In this document: positions 26,493 through 38,599 of the stretch, one piece after another
How positions within the stretch are numbered: position 1 is the stretch's first letter
How the letters are laid out: each line of letters opens with the position of its first letter
Assembly: GCA_951799445.1 (NCBI GenBank)
Contig: OX637294.1
Span: 18,377,452 to 18,441,451 of the forward strand
Length of the DNA: 64,000 nucleotides
Source: Pseudisothecium myosuroides
Taxonomy: Eukaryota > Streptophyta > Bryopsida > Hypnales > Lembophyllaceae
Reading direction: 5' to 3'
Notes under the pieces: generated by a model
What the model was told of the DNA's origin: nothing
The model's input: only the letters and a program-made list of their open reading frames with translations
Database searches by the model: none
Position numbers and translations under genes: made by a program

Positions 26493-27868
26493 AGTTTAAT
26501 GCTTGAACATTAAAATGAGTATTATTTTTATGATGTTATATCATTGTATGAAGCTAACAATTCCATTACAACACTAGGTGGATGAAACACCAAAATATAG
26601 ATTAAAAAATAACCACTTGCAAGACATGGATGAAATTGTGACAAAAGCTCATGACATTTTGTATTTATTGTAATAATATTTAAAGCATCCAAAAACATTC
26701 TTTCTATGTACAATGCTAAATTCTTTGTCATTATTACTTCCAACTGAAAAATCTCTTACTTGACTTGTTAGAATATGTCCTAAAATTTCTAAATGAAAAA
26801 CCTCATTAATTGCAAGATCATAATATTTAAATTTCAATAATAAGTACTTATCAACCTTTCATGGAAATTTTATCTTCAATATTTGTAAAAAAACATTTTG
26901 TCGACCCTACAACTCAAATAAAAAAGTTCATTTTCAATTAGCAATATTTTGTATTTTCATCTTCATTCTTGATTATTTCTTAATGGAAGGGTCATACAAA
27001 TAGACAAAATAGATGAGAAACACAAAATTGCTGATATTTTAAACAAATCATTGAAAATAACAATTTCAATATTGCAAGGTATATAATATATATATTTATA
27101 AAGATACTAGCAACTTCAAATTGCAATGCACCATTGTGCTCACATTGAGGAAGAATGCTCACTCACTACGCTCTATGTTTTCATCGTGAATGTCAGACGA
27201 AATAATTGGATGATATTTCTTTGGGATGAAAACGTGATGGATTTTGTGACAGGAATCGTGACATGGGTCGTGACACTGCGTGCTTAATATAATAGATAAA
27301 CAAAAGTATGCAAAATTCAAGAAAGGATTCAGGGGCTAACTGGTTAAAGAATCACATGATTGCTCTTTACACCGAAAGGCTCCAACCAATAAATAAAACA
27401 ACAAAAAATAGAGTCATCGTCACTGTCCAGTCCGCACTGGAATCAATGAAATGAAACTCACTCGGGGGATTCTTCGCACAAGTGTTTGAAAATGTAAGAT
27501 ATGATTCAAAGATCATAACGGCCTCCACATCTGATCTGGAAAAGAAGCCCAGCCCAATCGTTTATCCTGACAACTACGATTCAAATATTTGGTGACAGCT
27601 CACTGCTGATCCACTGAAAGGTATCTCAAGCATTTAATAATCACACAATGCACTATTTTTGGACCTCCCTCGGGAAAGAGAAACGTAACAGAAATTCTGC
27701 AAGCACACTATCACAAAGTCCGGCACTAGCACAAACAATAATAGTACCTCAACAGGCTTTAGTTGAAATGGAACAGGTTGGCCATAAACAGAGCTACTGT
27801 ACACGCACCAACAATTGTCGCTATTCAGGAGACAAATACCTTAAGGTTGGTATTCAAAACCTTCTTTC
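26493..27868. other. Gene-free; 3' flank of the phosphofructokinase gene
   Basis: AT-rich to about 27100, then more complex sequence toward the 3' end of the gene on the minus strand. I see no further exon. The open frame at 27648-27980 is antisense to the last phosphofructokinase exon. Confidence 0.4.
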
Positions 27869-30800
27869 TCATAAAAAGTCAGGTTGCCCAGTCGATGTAA
27901 GACATCTGTGCCACATGCGGCTGTTGGGATCAACATTTCTTGCATACGCAATCACCTCTGGAATGGGTAGAAGCACATAGTGGTTGTTGGCAATTCCTAC
28001 GGTGACACCAGTGAATCCGGCAAAAGCTGCATGAACCTGCATGAGTCGTGTTCAAGATAGCAAAAAATCAGTACTCCAGGTTGGGTCCCATTCTGAATCT
28101 GAAGGTGACCTTAGAATAGATGCATGCGACTCAGAAAACCTTGTAATCGAAGTGAAAGCACGAAGAGACTTGAAAGGATAAGAGGGTAATGACATTTCAA
28201 AAATGAGCTGCAGTGTACAGATTCCAATTTAAGAGTTGCTTTGAGAGAAAAAGAAGTCTCTTCTAGAAACAACAGACGCACCGCATTCTGCCCAAGTACA
28301 GCACACAAGATGCGATCCGCAGCATTGGCACGACATGCTCGGATCATGTATGTAGGATCAATGTACTTCACATCTGCTTGTACTCCGATATTCTTGAAAT
28401 GATTCTTTACCTGCATCAATGCATTTTGCATAGTACGTTAATTTTCATAAACCCTCGAAAAAAAGTTCACGAAGCATTGCACAACACTTCAACAGAACCA
28501 TTAAAACTCACGCACGTAACAATGCAAGATCATGCGTGCCTCTTTCGGGGATTTCCGTGACTTAACTCTTTCAATCACATATCAGAGTGTGAAGATACAT
28601 CAGATTAGTGATCAAGTATTCTAATGAAACCCTTGTATTGAAGATCTTTGGTAAATATGCACTAATTTTGGCAAATAAAGGCACTTGTTTTTTGGAGATG
28701 TTTTCAAATCCAACATTGATTTACAATAGAATGCAAGAGATCAAGAGGAGGTAAGGGAGGTCAACAGGGAGATCTACGGTTGAGAAGTAGGCATGCCAAC
28801 CTCTTTTGTAAGATGAGTACCAATGTCTCCCAGCACTGGGTTTCCAGAAGCATCAGTGGCATTTGACAGGCTTGCCATCAAATTCTGAAAGCATAGAATA
28901 AAGTCAATGTCCTTTCCTAGATGCTTGCAGCAGTATTATTCCAAAATGCAGAAAATATTATAACGCATGTCGAGAGCTCAGACGATTGCAAACTTGCTTG
29001 TAAGATATTTGGACGCAGTAGTAACGTAGCCACATGAATGTAACCACCTAATAAGGGCAATTACCAATGAATTTGTGCTTCTAAGGGACGGTTTCCATGT
29101 GAATCTATTCGGGCAGTCAAGAATGTGGCCCGAACGGGTGGAGGCTGCACAGCTATATATTGAAACTAACCCCAACGAGAAATTGCAGTGGAGATGATTC
29201 AAAAAAATTATCTGGCACCAGCAAGATAATTGCGATACACCAGAATAGGAGATTGAGAGCAGCTGACCTGACCGGCACCTTCAGCTACACAAATGACAGC
29301 TCGACCTTTAGTTTCCAGCAAGTATTGGATATGCTGCAGCATTCCCTCGGGTCCATCCAAGGTGAAGTTCACCTACAGGGCACAAGACTTAAATATTTTG
29401 TCAGAACTGCTCTCTTTACACCAATATCCAGTAGCACGAATATCATCTTTGGCAGTGCGGAGGTTGCACCCTCCCCACCGTCTCACCTTGACAGGCTCTA
29501 TATATTCCTGTCTTTCTAAATTTGTAAGCATGTCGTTCTGCCAACACAGCCCTCACTGCCTCCTTTCATTGATAGTGATGGCAAGAGTGGACGAAGCCTT
29601 CAATGTTCTATCTAAAGTTCTAATCCAATTCGGAATCATTGCAACATGCTTGGGCTGCATAAGAAAGGCTGTAAAGAATGTTAAGGTAATTGGGAGCTAT
29701 GCAACGGTACCCGATTGGGGCTCTAATTACAATACGGTAGTAGAAACCGAACATTTCAAGCCATGTTAAAGTTTTATTTAAAGAGGAGTAGAAACATATT
29801 TGTTTGTTGATTACAATCTAACTCACCAAACGAGTGAGTTAATAACAGCAGACTTCCTATAAAGTTTCAAGTTGTCCTTTGGATATGGAGGAATGCCCAG
29901 GGAGAGCAACACGTCTGCTGAACGATGTCAAAATAAGCAGATGCCAAGCTCAATTGTTCAAGGTTCAGGAGCTTCCAGACGAGAGCTGGCTTTAAAATCG
30001 AAACAAAGTTAGGAATGTCACCTCTGGTATCAAGCAGACGTCGACCTGACCGCTCGCTAAAGATGCATGCATGGCAATGAAACCACTTTGCCTTCCCATC
30101 AACTTGACAATGCCAACGCCATTGTAAGCACTGGTCGCCTGCACGGCATTGAGACGATTATGAGACCAAGATGCAGAGTGCTTGTCACACATACTCGAAA
30201 GCATCAGGCCAGATTTTGATCGTGATTCATTTCCTAAATCATATGAAAAGAGCTAATCTTGAAATAAGAATACCTCAATATAGGCTGAATTGATGGCTTT
30301 CTGGGCTTCCTCCACAGCAGTATCAAATCCGAAAGTCCTATCCATGAGCAGAATGTCATTATCGATCGTCTTAGGAACCCCCACAACGACGACTTTCTTC
30401 CCTCGTTTATGACACTGAAAACAGCACGGCACGAAGTCAGTAACCTAGAGTCTGCGAGCTTTAATCTCTAAGATTCTGGCAAGACGTATATGACTTGTCC
30501 ATCTGCATTAGACGCTGTAGTCGTCCATTTGGAAGCCTATGAAAAAAACCCATTTGGAATCTCCATAATAAGAATACAGCTGGCCTTCCCTTGCACAATC
30601 AGGAACGTCACTACATGCTTTCCTAAGCCTTTGTCTGTATATGTATATACATGCGTATGCATATCTAAATTTCCTTTGTTTGAAGATTTACTAAAGGAAA
30701 TTTTAAGAATTAGAACACATTAAATAGGAAACTTAGTGGACTTATTATACCATGTTGACGATCTCAAATTTTTGCCAATCGTACCAAATTCCAAGTACCA

Positions 30801-33800
30801 CAAATTAACATCGTGCTTTTGGCGAATCTTTAAAATCAAATGCTTCGAGGTCTATCGGGCAAAGGTCTATAATTGTTCGATCTAGTTCAAGTATATGGGA
30901 TAATTTCTAATCATTATGCTTAACACCTTCCTTTCAGAAACTAAATTCCAGTGGTTGTAGAAGTCATATGTTCCAGCACATCCAAGTTTTGTTCAAAATC
31001 ATTAGTAGTTAAACCTGCAGAACCCAAACCGGATTCATTTACCCCATGCCCCCTGTATGTAATCCCTGATTTGCGACCTTCTTAAAATTGCAGTTGTAAG
31101 CCTTGTGCCCAAAATGGAAAAAAAGATTGTGAGACGAAAGAGAAAAGGTAAGGCATTACCTCATTATGAATGGCTAGTGCACCTGCATGCGTCCCATTTC
31201 CTCCAAGGACGAATAGCATGTTGATACCCTTCTTCTGTAGGACACAAGCGCTTCAGAGTGAACCAGCGATTTCTGAATCAAGTTTCATTAGCCCAAATGA
31301 AAGGAGGTGAATACGTGCGTTTCAAGAAGGTATTATTCTTAGTGACCTAGTGGCGTTACGGTAGAATGTGATGCAAGACTCAAATAGAGTTGCAAGGGGA
31401 CAACACATGAGGGACATAATTGAATTTACCTCTATGCTATCCACAATATCGGTAGTTCTAGCTCCTCCACGGGAAACACCGAGAAGACTTCCTCCTTCAA
31501 GATGAATGTTCTGTACTATTTCCCTTGACAGCTGCACCCCACAAGCCAACAAAAAGACAGCTTTCATCAATCCAGCTCAATTTTTCGTTTTGAAAAAGAG
31601 ACAACAAGAAGCTCAATTATCTGCTTTAATTATTGCATATTTAGCTGTCAGAATGGTTCCGAGTCTTGGTAAAGAATTGGAGCATACAGGAATATCGTGA
31701 AGGTTTTCCTCAAAAAATCCTCGGTAGCCATTACTAATTCCTCGAATATCCTCGACTCCATAGCAATCCAATGTCAAGACAATCTGCAAAAAATCAAGCG
31801 AAAATCAGAATCCATGCTCAAACTTGCACAAGGATCATCGCACTCCCTTCCTCAATGGGTCTCATATATCTTGATAAACATTCGGAAATTAAACGTTCTA
31901 TTCTGCAAGTGGAAAGATTACCTGTCGAATAACATCATTGAGACCAGGGCATAGTCCTCCACAAGTAACAATGGCTGCCTTGACCTCTGCCGGATCGTAG
32001 TAGGTCTTCGACCGAGGTCCAGCCCTCGCAACCCTTCAGAGAACAAGACACACCACTAAAATGGTTGGACTCCAACATGAAGACCACAACATACAAAAAA
32101 TGCAAAATAATGACGATGATGATTCTGCGAAGAGCTCGTTCTGATAGCAACAAACGCTGGAAGCAATGAACGGTTCAGCTTACATTCTGAAGCTAGCTCC
32201 TTTCAAGTCCCTTGATATATTCCTAGTAATCTACTATTGTAGAAGGGACATTTATCCATTGGGAAGTAGCAAAACTATCAATAATCAGAATGCAAAAGTT
32301 CCACGCAGGTGCAGGCTAAAATATTTGGTTTTAAGAAGGCACTCAGGAGTTTGTTCCTCCTTTTTGTGTTTGATAACCAGGATACCCTACCATTGATGCT
32401 GGAAATTGCAATCGCGGTCCACACATTCAGCTCCAGCTGATGCTGGTGACGCATACTTTATCGTCTGTTCACAGTCGCACAGGCTCAGAGACTCTTGCAG
32501 GAAACAATCTCTTGGGTCAATTCAGAAAGGATAACAATTCGTGGCACCCAGTTAAAATTACATCCAGTAATCATAGTCCAATTTACACGCTAACAAAAGC
32601 ATAAATTAGAAGAAATTCTGTAGTTCTTTGGCCCTCAAGACTCTTAGTTCTCTGAATTCACTACTGCGCAGCCCTTGGAGAACTTTGGCTCAAAAAATGT
32701 GACAACAAAAAACCCTCAATGGCACAAACTCTGAGTCTTGATAAGTACATGACTATTTGACACATGGATGGTCTACTAATAGGGAGCTTAACGAAATGTA
32801 GAAACCAAATCTGAAGAGTATTCTTCTGATGACATTCTCGAACCAGTTGGAAGAACATCTTTGTGGGAAGAACCGAGTGAAGGCCTATGTGGAACCATAT
32901 GAATAATGGGAAGAATACTGGAGAGGGCGGTGGAACAACCAAATGCCTCCAAGTCTTGGAGGAACCAAACAAAATCTTTGTGTGCAAAACGTATTTCCGT
33001 AGTCAATTCAAGGAAGTCATGAAATTTCAGTTTCGTTCACCACTGCTCTCTTTCTAGCTCACTTTTAAAGTGGAAAAGAAAGACCAAGAAATCGACCTGT
33101 TCACATTGATACCTTGAGAAGGACACGATCGTCTTCGTGGATGAATATTTTCCCAAGATCGTTGCTGAAGCGATTGGTTGTTCGGCCTTCTGGCAAGGGC
33201 AGACTACACAGCAGAATGTTCAGTTTGCCTGTTAGTGTTCCCAAATTAGTTAGTTCAACAAATACACCCAGACCTCTTTAATGTCACGCCCAAACTGAAA
33301 GTGACCATCAAAGGTTTCTGCAACGTTGTGACAATCAATAGTGGTTACATGTAAAAGTGACATTAAACAAGTACTCAGGGTCATGAGTGTTAGGAAAGTG
33401 GTCTACAACCCAAATTTTTCACACTTATTGAATTCTTTATTATCACATTTGTATGCAGCTTCTTGCAACCTAACAATGAACCTAACAATGAGAACAAAGA
33501 GTTTTAAACTGGGTACATCCCCTGCGTTACCCCAAACTACTTCTCTTTTATTCCATTATTTAATTGGATTTTGATTGCCTTAGACTAAGTTAATTCGGAC
33601 ACATTCGTCACGACTAAGTTCACAAACATACAAATGATTATTCAATAAGCAAAACGTTCAAAAGCAATCAGATTATTACCGAACTAGAATCGGAGAACAG
33701 ATTAAAACAAGTTTACTCAGTTCTCGGCTAACCCTGCCGTTTCCTAGTCTTCGATGTGACATTAGAAAGGGTGATATAAAAGTCTTTTGAATCTACTAAG

Positions 33801-34730
33801 TTGTCGCATGTCAATCAGAAAACCATTTCACAAACATTTTTGCATCATTTCGACAGTCACTACTGTTGCATGAAAATTGCCACTCCAGCAGTTCGATCCA
33901 AGAACAGAGTATATGACATTAGAGAGCTCTAGGTATCCAAGAATTTTAAACCTTAAATAATTCGTTGATACGACATTACAAAGTGTAGTACAAAAAACTT
34001 CCAAATATACTAATAAGTCGTCCCATTACAATCCAAAGACGATTTCACAAACATTTTTGCATCATTTTGACATTACACTGTTGCATGAAAATTGCCACTC
34101 CAGAAGTTCGATCCAAGAACAGAATATATGACATTAAAGAGCTCTAGGTATTATCCAAGAATTTGAAACCGAAAATAATTCGTTGATACGACATTACAAC
34201 GGGTAGTACAAAACACTTCCAAATGTACTAATAAGTCGTCCCATTACAATCCAAAGGCGATTTCCCAAACATTATTGCATCATTTTGACAGTACATTCTT
34301 GCATGAAAATTGCCACTCCAGAAGTTCGATCCAAGAACAGAGGACATGACATTAAAGACCTCCAAGTCTCCAAGAATTCGAAACCTAAAAAACAAATGCG
34401 CTAACAAGAATTCGAACCTCCCACTGACCTCGTCTTCGCACAAAACGACGAAGGGCGCGCCGGCACATCGAACACATCCGTAATGTGCGGCGGTCGAAAA
34501 TTCTCCGCATAATCGTCATCGAACAAGCCGAACTCCTCCCCCCGCTTCTCCGTCGTGCTCACCGCATTCCTCACAACAACCAAGCGATCATTTCCTACCG
34601 ACACCAAACCAGGCCGCACACGGCATTTCAAGAAAACTCTTCTTGACAGGAAACCCGAGGAGATCAGGAGCTTCGGGCGCGCATTGTTTTCCACCCTAAC
34701 AAGAACGGGATTCGGCATCATCATCGCCAT
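27869..34730 (-). CDS. PFK5: Plastid-type ATP-dependent 6-phosphofructokinase, 13 exons
   Basis: Phosphorylates fructose 6-phosphate in plastid glycolysis. Exons (minus): 34730-34429, 33203-33113, 32464-32391, 32033-31922, 31783-31688, 31531-31430, 31234-31160, 30414-30274, 30138-30022, 29372-29268, 28884-28801, 28410-28282, 28036-27869. All junctions are GT-AG and phases agree, giving 531 residues, about the length of Arabidopsis PFK5. Visible motifs: a basic/Ser N-terminus (residues 1-60, likely transit peptide), CGGLCPG (180-186), GGNGTHAGA (from 270), catalytic PKTIDND (298-304), MGRQSG (345-350), AEGAGQ (400-405), [11 protein letters not shown] in exon 12, GQPDFL at the C-terminus. GGNGT instead of GGDGT is typical, from memory, of the PFK4/5-type plant clade. 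Cys145 and Cys150 match the spacing of the thioredoxin-sensitive pair reported for Arabidopsis PFK5. Intact and presumably functional. A pogo-like element lies 0.36 kb upstream. Confidence 0.97.
33790..34395. repeat. ~216-bp tandem repeat, three copies, in PFK intron 1
   Basis: The motif CGATCCAAGAACAGA recurs at 33894, 34109 and 34327 (spacing 215 and 218), embedded in near-identical units containing TTGCATGAAAATTGCCACTC. The third copy ends about 35 bases from the donor of exon 1. Confidence 0.9.
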
Positions 34731-35914
34731 GAATCCTGTGAAAAATCGAGCTAGCTCGGGAGCTATCTAATTCGAGATTTAGTCACGGATCTCTCGATAG
34801 TTGTGCGGATCGGATCCCTAAAACAAGAAGTGCTCCGACCCGTAGTGTGGATTTTGAAGCGCAAGCCGTTGCGATTGGGATCAATCGTGTTGAATGCTTC
34901 AAAGCAATGGCAGGTTTCGATCTCGATGAATCCTGTCAAGGATTTGTGGCATGACGACGCCGAAGTATCTGAAAATGCTTGCGGCCCCACCAAAAGCACT
35001 GAATCTGAGCAGGGACAGATGCGCAAGACATTCCGTTAGGAGCCAGTGGGAGGGAAAATCTCAGTCATTCCACCCAAACAATTCAAACCACTACACTAAA
35101 ATTGGTAAATAGTGTTGGGTGATAATTAGTGTTGTTCTCTGTTTTTTACCCCAACACTATTTTCCACCTTATGTGTAAATAGTGTTGGGGCCCTTATCTC
35201 CTGCCGTCAATAATTGTCCCTTCCCTGGAAAACTGAAATTTCCGCCTCCTGCTGTCAATCTCTAGCCCTTCCTTGGGAAACTACAATTTTCGGCTCCCAT
35301 TGTCTGATTGTGGCCTTTCCTTAGGAAACTACAATTTCCGGCTCCCATCGTCCGATTGTGGCCCTTCCCTGCAAAACTACAATTTCCGCCTCTCGTCGTC
35401 CAATTCTTTGTCTAAAAAAAACTTTCTCGGAAAAAACTTGCTTGCTTGTTTCGCTCTTCCCTTGCCCGACTTGAGGAGATTGTGAGGCGAGGTGGAGAGC
35501 TCCGGTCCTTCAAGAGAAGAAGGCTCCTTCCATGGGGGTTATACTCCGTGGTTTCCCGCCGCTTCAAATTTCAAACTTCCGCCGTCTATAACTTTTTATT
35601 GAGGTATGTGATTGAACATTGGATGACACCATTGGATTTGTCTTTCTCTCCTCTATTTCCTGTAAAAAAAATTTTTTTTTTTTGGTCGCCACTTTTTCCT
35701 TACAGCCACATTTTTACTTTTTTTTGTAGCCGGCCATGGAGCTCCTCCCACTTGCTCCGATTCCTGCCAATGCCACTCCCCGATGTCTTCAACAAGTTTC
35801 TAGCCTTGCCACTCACCGATTTGTGACTCTTGGATGGTCGAGGACGTCGACGTTCACGGCTTAGCTGGCCTCAATGCTCGGGTCATTCAAGCATTTCCGG
35901 AACACTTTTGTGGC

Positions 35915-36411
35915 CAACACCTGACCAACCTCATCTATGGCTTGATAATTGTAGCAGACATACTATCACCCCTAGATTGGTTGTTGTCCTAGCTGCCAAA
36001 AACACAGTTTTAAAATTTTTGCCTCCATATTCCACTCACCTTTGCCAACCATCAGATACATTCCTCATTTCAAAAATCAAAGATGCATGGACAAAACGCT
36101 GGGAAGCCAAGAAAATTGAGTTGATACAACAAAATGCTTGGCAAAATGCACCCCGAGCAGATGGACAATGGTCAGGGAAATTGACAAATCCTGGGAAACT
36201 TTTTTTCCTATAATTGGCTGCTAATAGTGTAGAAGATGTTAATGACAACATATCCTATGCTAGAAAAGCAATGATTTGTTTTAGCTTGGCATTAGGACTT
36301 GATGGATCTTGGAGTGTAGGACAATTGTTTCCACATCTCCAAGAGATAATTACAAAACATTTGCAATACTTCCAAGGGCAAGAACCGCCCAATTTCAATA
36401 GGGCAGTTTAA
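35915..36411 (+). pseudogene. DDE-superfamily transposase remnant (pogo/Tigger type)
   Basis: The frame reads LWLDNCSRHT followed by FLPPYSTHLCQPSDT and ISKIKDAWTKRWEAKK. This is the second catalytic Asp (DN..H) and the third acidic residue region (QPxD) of DDE_1 transposases. After an in-frame TAA at 36211-36213 the frame reads on as AANSVEDVNDNISYARKAM up to 36411. The first catalytic Asp and the DNA-binding domain are not recognisable upstream. Inactive. Confidence 0.8.
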
Positions 36412-36525
36412 ATATCCTTTTTGATATTTTACTATATTTATCCTAGAATTTTTGGCCTACAACTATTATGTTGTGTTTAGAATTGTTGCAATATTTAGCA
36501 ACTTATACATACACTACGAAAAATT

Positions 36526-36765
36526 TCAGCATTTCAACATTTCATTGTCTATTTCAGCATTTCATTGCCTATTTCAGCATTTCATTATTTATTTTAGCAT
36601 TTTAGCATTTCATTGTCTATTTCAGCAATTCAGCAATTCGGCATTTCATTATTTATTTCAGCATATGAGCATTTATTTCAGCATTTCATTATTTATTTTA
36701 GCATTTTAGCATTTCATTGTCTATTTCAGCATTTCATTGCTTATTTCAACATTTCATACACCGCT
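36526..36765. repeat. CATTTCAG minisatellite inside the pogo-like element
   Basis: A nested array of a 20-base unit (CATTTCATTGTCTATTTCAG) with interspersed 8-base CATTTTAG or CAATTCAG units. Roughly twelve units with small variants. Confidence 0.85.
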
Positions 36766-37505
36766 TTTTCCCTACCATTCCAACTTCTATATTTTGTTCC
36801 CATCTAACACTAAATGCACTCTCGTAAAAATGTTGAAATGACCAAATTATACTATACAGCTAAAATAGTGTTAGAATGGGTATATAATGTTCTAACACTA
36901 ACCTTGCAAATCACAATTAGTGTTAGATGGGACAATTAGTGTAGCCAACACTATTTACCAATTTTAGTGTACCGTAGTGTGCCCTCTGTCGTCGCTACAG
37001 TCAAAATAAAAGTAAAAGTTATTTTCTAAACTTTTTCATTCATAAGAACTTCAAAATGCAACAACTTTCACAATGTATGTCCAAACGCCACAAAACAAAG
37101 CCCGCGCATCCTTCCTTGCTGAGGGCTTTCCGATAGTACTGAGAATGTGACCGGGGTACGCATAGTCTAAGAAATTTCATTGTAACAAATCAAACAAAAC
37201 AAACAAATAGCCCCTAACTTAAGGCATGGATTATTGTATCCTTGCCAGGCTACTTGTGGCGAACAGTTATTGTTTTGTTTCTTTTGCAATGAAATTTTGT
37301 TTTGTTTGTTTAAAAAAAAACATTATTGTAAGAGCATATCTAATGACGAGAATTTCCAGAATTTTGAGGGATTTTGCAGCAACTTTTCATCAATTCCATT
37401 CAAGTTTGGGCCAAGAATTTGCCAAACTTTCTTGTTATAGTAGAGTTAATCCTAAAGGTTGTCCCTAGTTGTAACAGTGGTGTTAGAGGAAGGTTTAACC
37501 TTTAA

Positions 37506-38427
37506 CCCCTAAAGTTCCATGACTATGTTTTCACCGGAAACACTCAAAAACTGCCATTTTTAGTACAAGTACCAAATTTTTGAAAAAAAAACTTTTTTGA
37601 CACATGTAACCGTAGGATCTTATAGTAAACTAGTTTTAAAAGATGTGGAAAAAATTTCAGAATTTTCCACCATGCGGATTGGAAGATATTAGCATTTGAA
37701 TTGGCAAAAATCCTTTTTTTGTTCCTGCGAAAAATAGGGCAGCTGCACTTCACAAGGTCACATTTGTATGAAAAAATGTCCAAAATGGTGGTCCTTCTTT
37801 GAATTATTTTTCCTAAACAAGTTGTCTACATGCTTAAAAATTTTCAAATCATTTGGAATTGTACAATATATACAAAAAAAATAGTAAGTAGAAAAAAGTA
37901 GAGAATGATCCAAAATACTAAATTGTTAAGAATTTAATTATGGAGTTGAAAAATGTCAATCTTAATGGTTATAATGTTGTAATAAACAACCTTCATCCTA
38001 TGATTTTTTTTTCAAAAAATATTAAAAATTGACTTAAATAAACAACTTCAAAGTTTATTTCAGAGTAGAGAATCCGTAACTGCCTACAAACTAAAAAACC
38101 TCATAACTTTTTACTCATTGGTCGAAATGGAATGATTTAAAGCTTTCCATGTATATATAACTCTAGAAAACCAATTTCAAATTTTTATTTTTGAAAAAAG
38201 TGATTTTTTCAGATCTGCCCGGATTGCTTGCCCGGTGAAAAAAGTAACATATTAGGCCATAACTTTTGACTCCTATTTCGAAATGTCATAAAATTTAGTG
38301 CACATGAAAGATATTCCTAGTCCCCACCTTCTATTAAAATTTCAGTTTAAAATATGAAAATCTCTAGTCACACGTACCTGCCCAAAATCGCTATGTTGCT
38401 AAAAATAGCAGGCTGGTCCTTTAGGGG
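37506..38427 (+). mobile_element. Family-A TTAA-type element, copy 4 (922 bp)
   Basis: Starts CCCCTAAAGTTCC and ends GGTCCTTTAGGGG, flanked by TTAA (37502-37505 and 38428-38431). Best-preserved termini of the family. Blocks shared with copy 1: ACTCAAAAACTGCCA (37548), the CATGCGGATTGG block (37672), and the GGGCAG-type block at the right (inverse). Non-autonomous. Confidence 0.85.
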
Positions 38428-38558
38428 TTAAAGGGCAAATTGGTAACCGTGGAAAACATCCCTTTTGGCATTCATTAGGGAAAAATTGAGCCGTCAAAGG
38501 GGTTGCTTCCCTTTTAAGAGTTCCCTTCAATGAAACTCACACCCTCTTTGAAGGACAA

Positions 38559-38594
38559 TGGCCACTATTCATCATCAATGATGAATAGTGGCCA
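38559..38594. repeat. Perfect 16-bp hairpin
   Basis: TGGCCACTATTCATCA and its exact complement TGATGAATAGTGGCCA are separated by four bases (TCAA). The flanks are AT-rich (38600-38880), with no gene nearby. Confidence 0.9.
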
Positions 38595-38599
38595 CAATA

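Larger units (their letters stand above)
35094..36969 (+). mobile_element. Degenerate pogo/Tigger-like (Tc1/mariner) transposon
   Basis: Inverted termini share CACTAAAATTGGTAAATAGTGTTGG-type ends (25 bases; left 35094-35118, right 36945-36969), each flanked by TA (35092-35093 and 36970-36971). The AATAGTGTTGG motif recurs subterminally (35175-35190) and, inverted, near 36890. The interior carries a DDE-transposase remnant and an A/T minisatellite. The start of the transposase is unrecognisable, so the copy is non-autonomous. Confidence 0.8.

Noticed and set aside
29293..29769. Long plus-strand open frame (158 codons) over the PFK gene
   Set aside because: It is antisense to PFK exon 10 and its introns; the minus strand gives a clear enzyme.
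35089..36979. The 35-37 kb element as a CACTA transposon because of CACTAC...GTAGTG outer edges
   Set aside because: The outer CACTA/TAGTG are only partly matched and lack a 3-bp duplication; TA-flanked inner ends and a pogo-type DDE remnant fit Tc1/mariner better.
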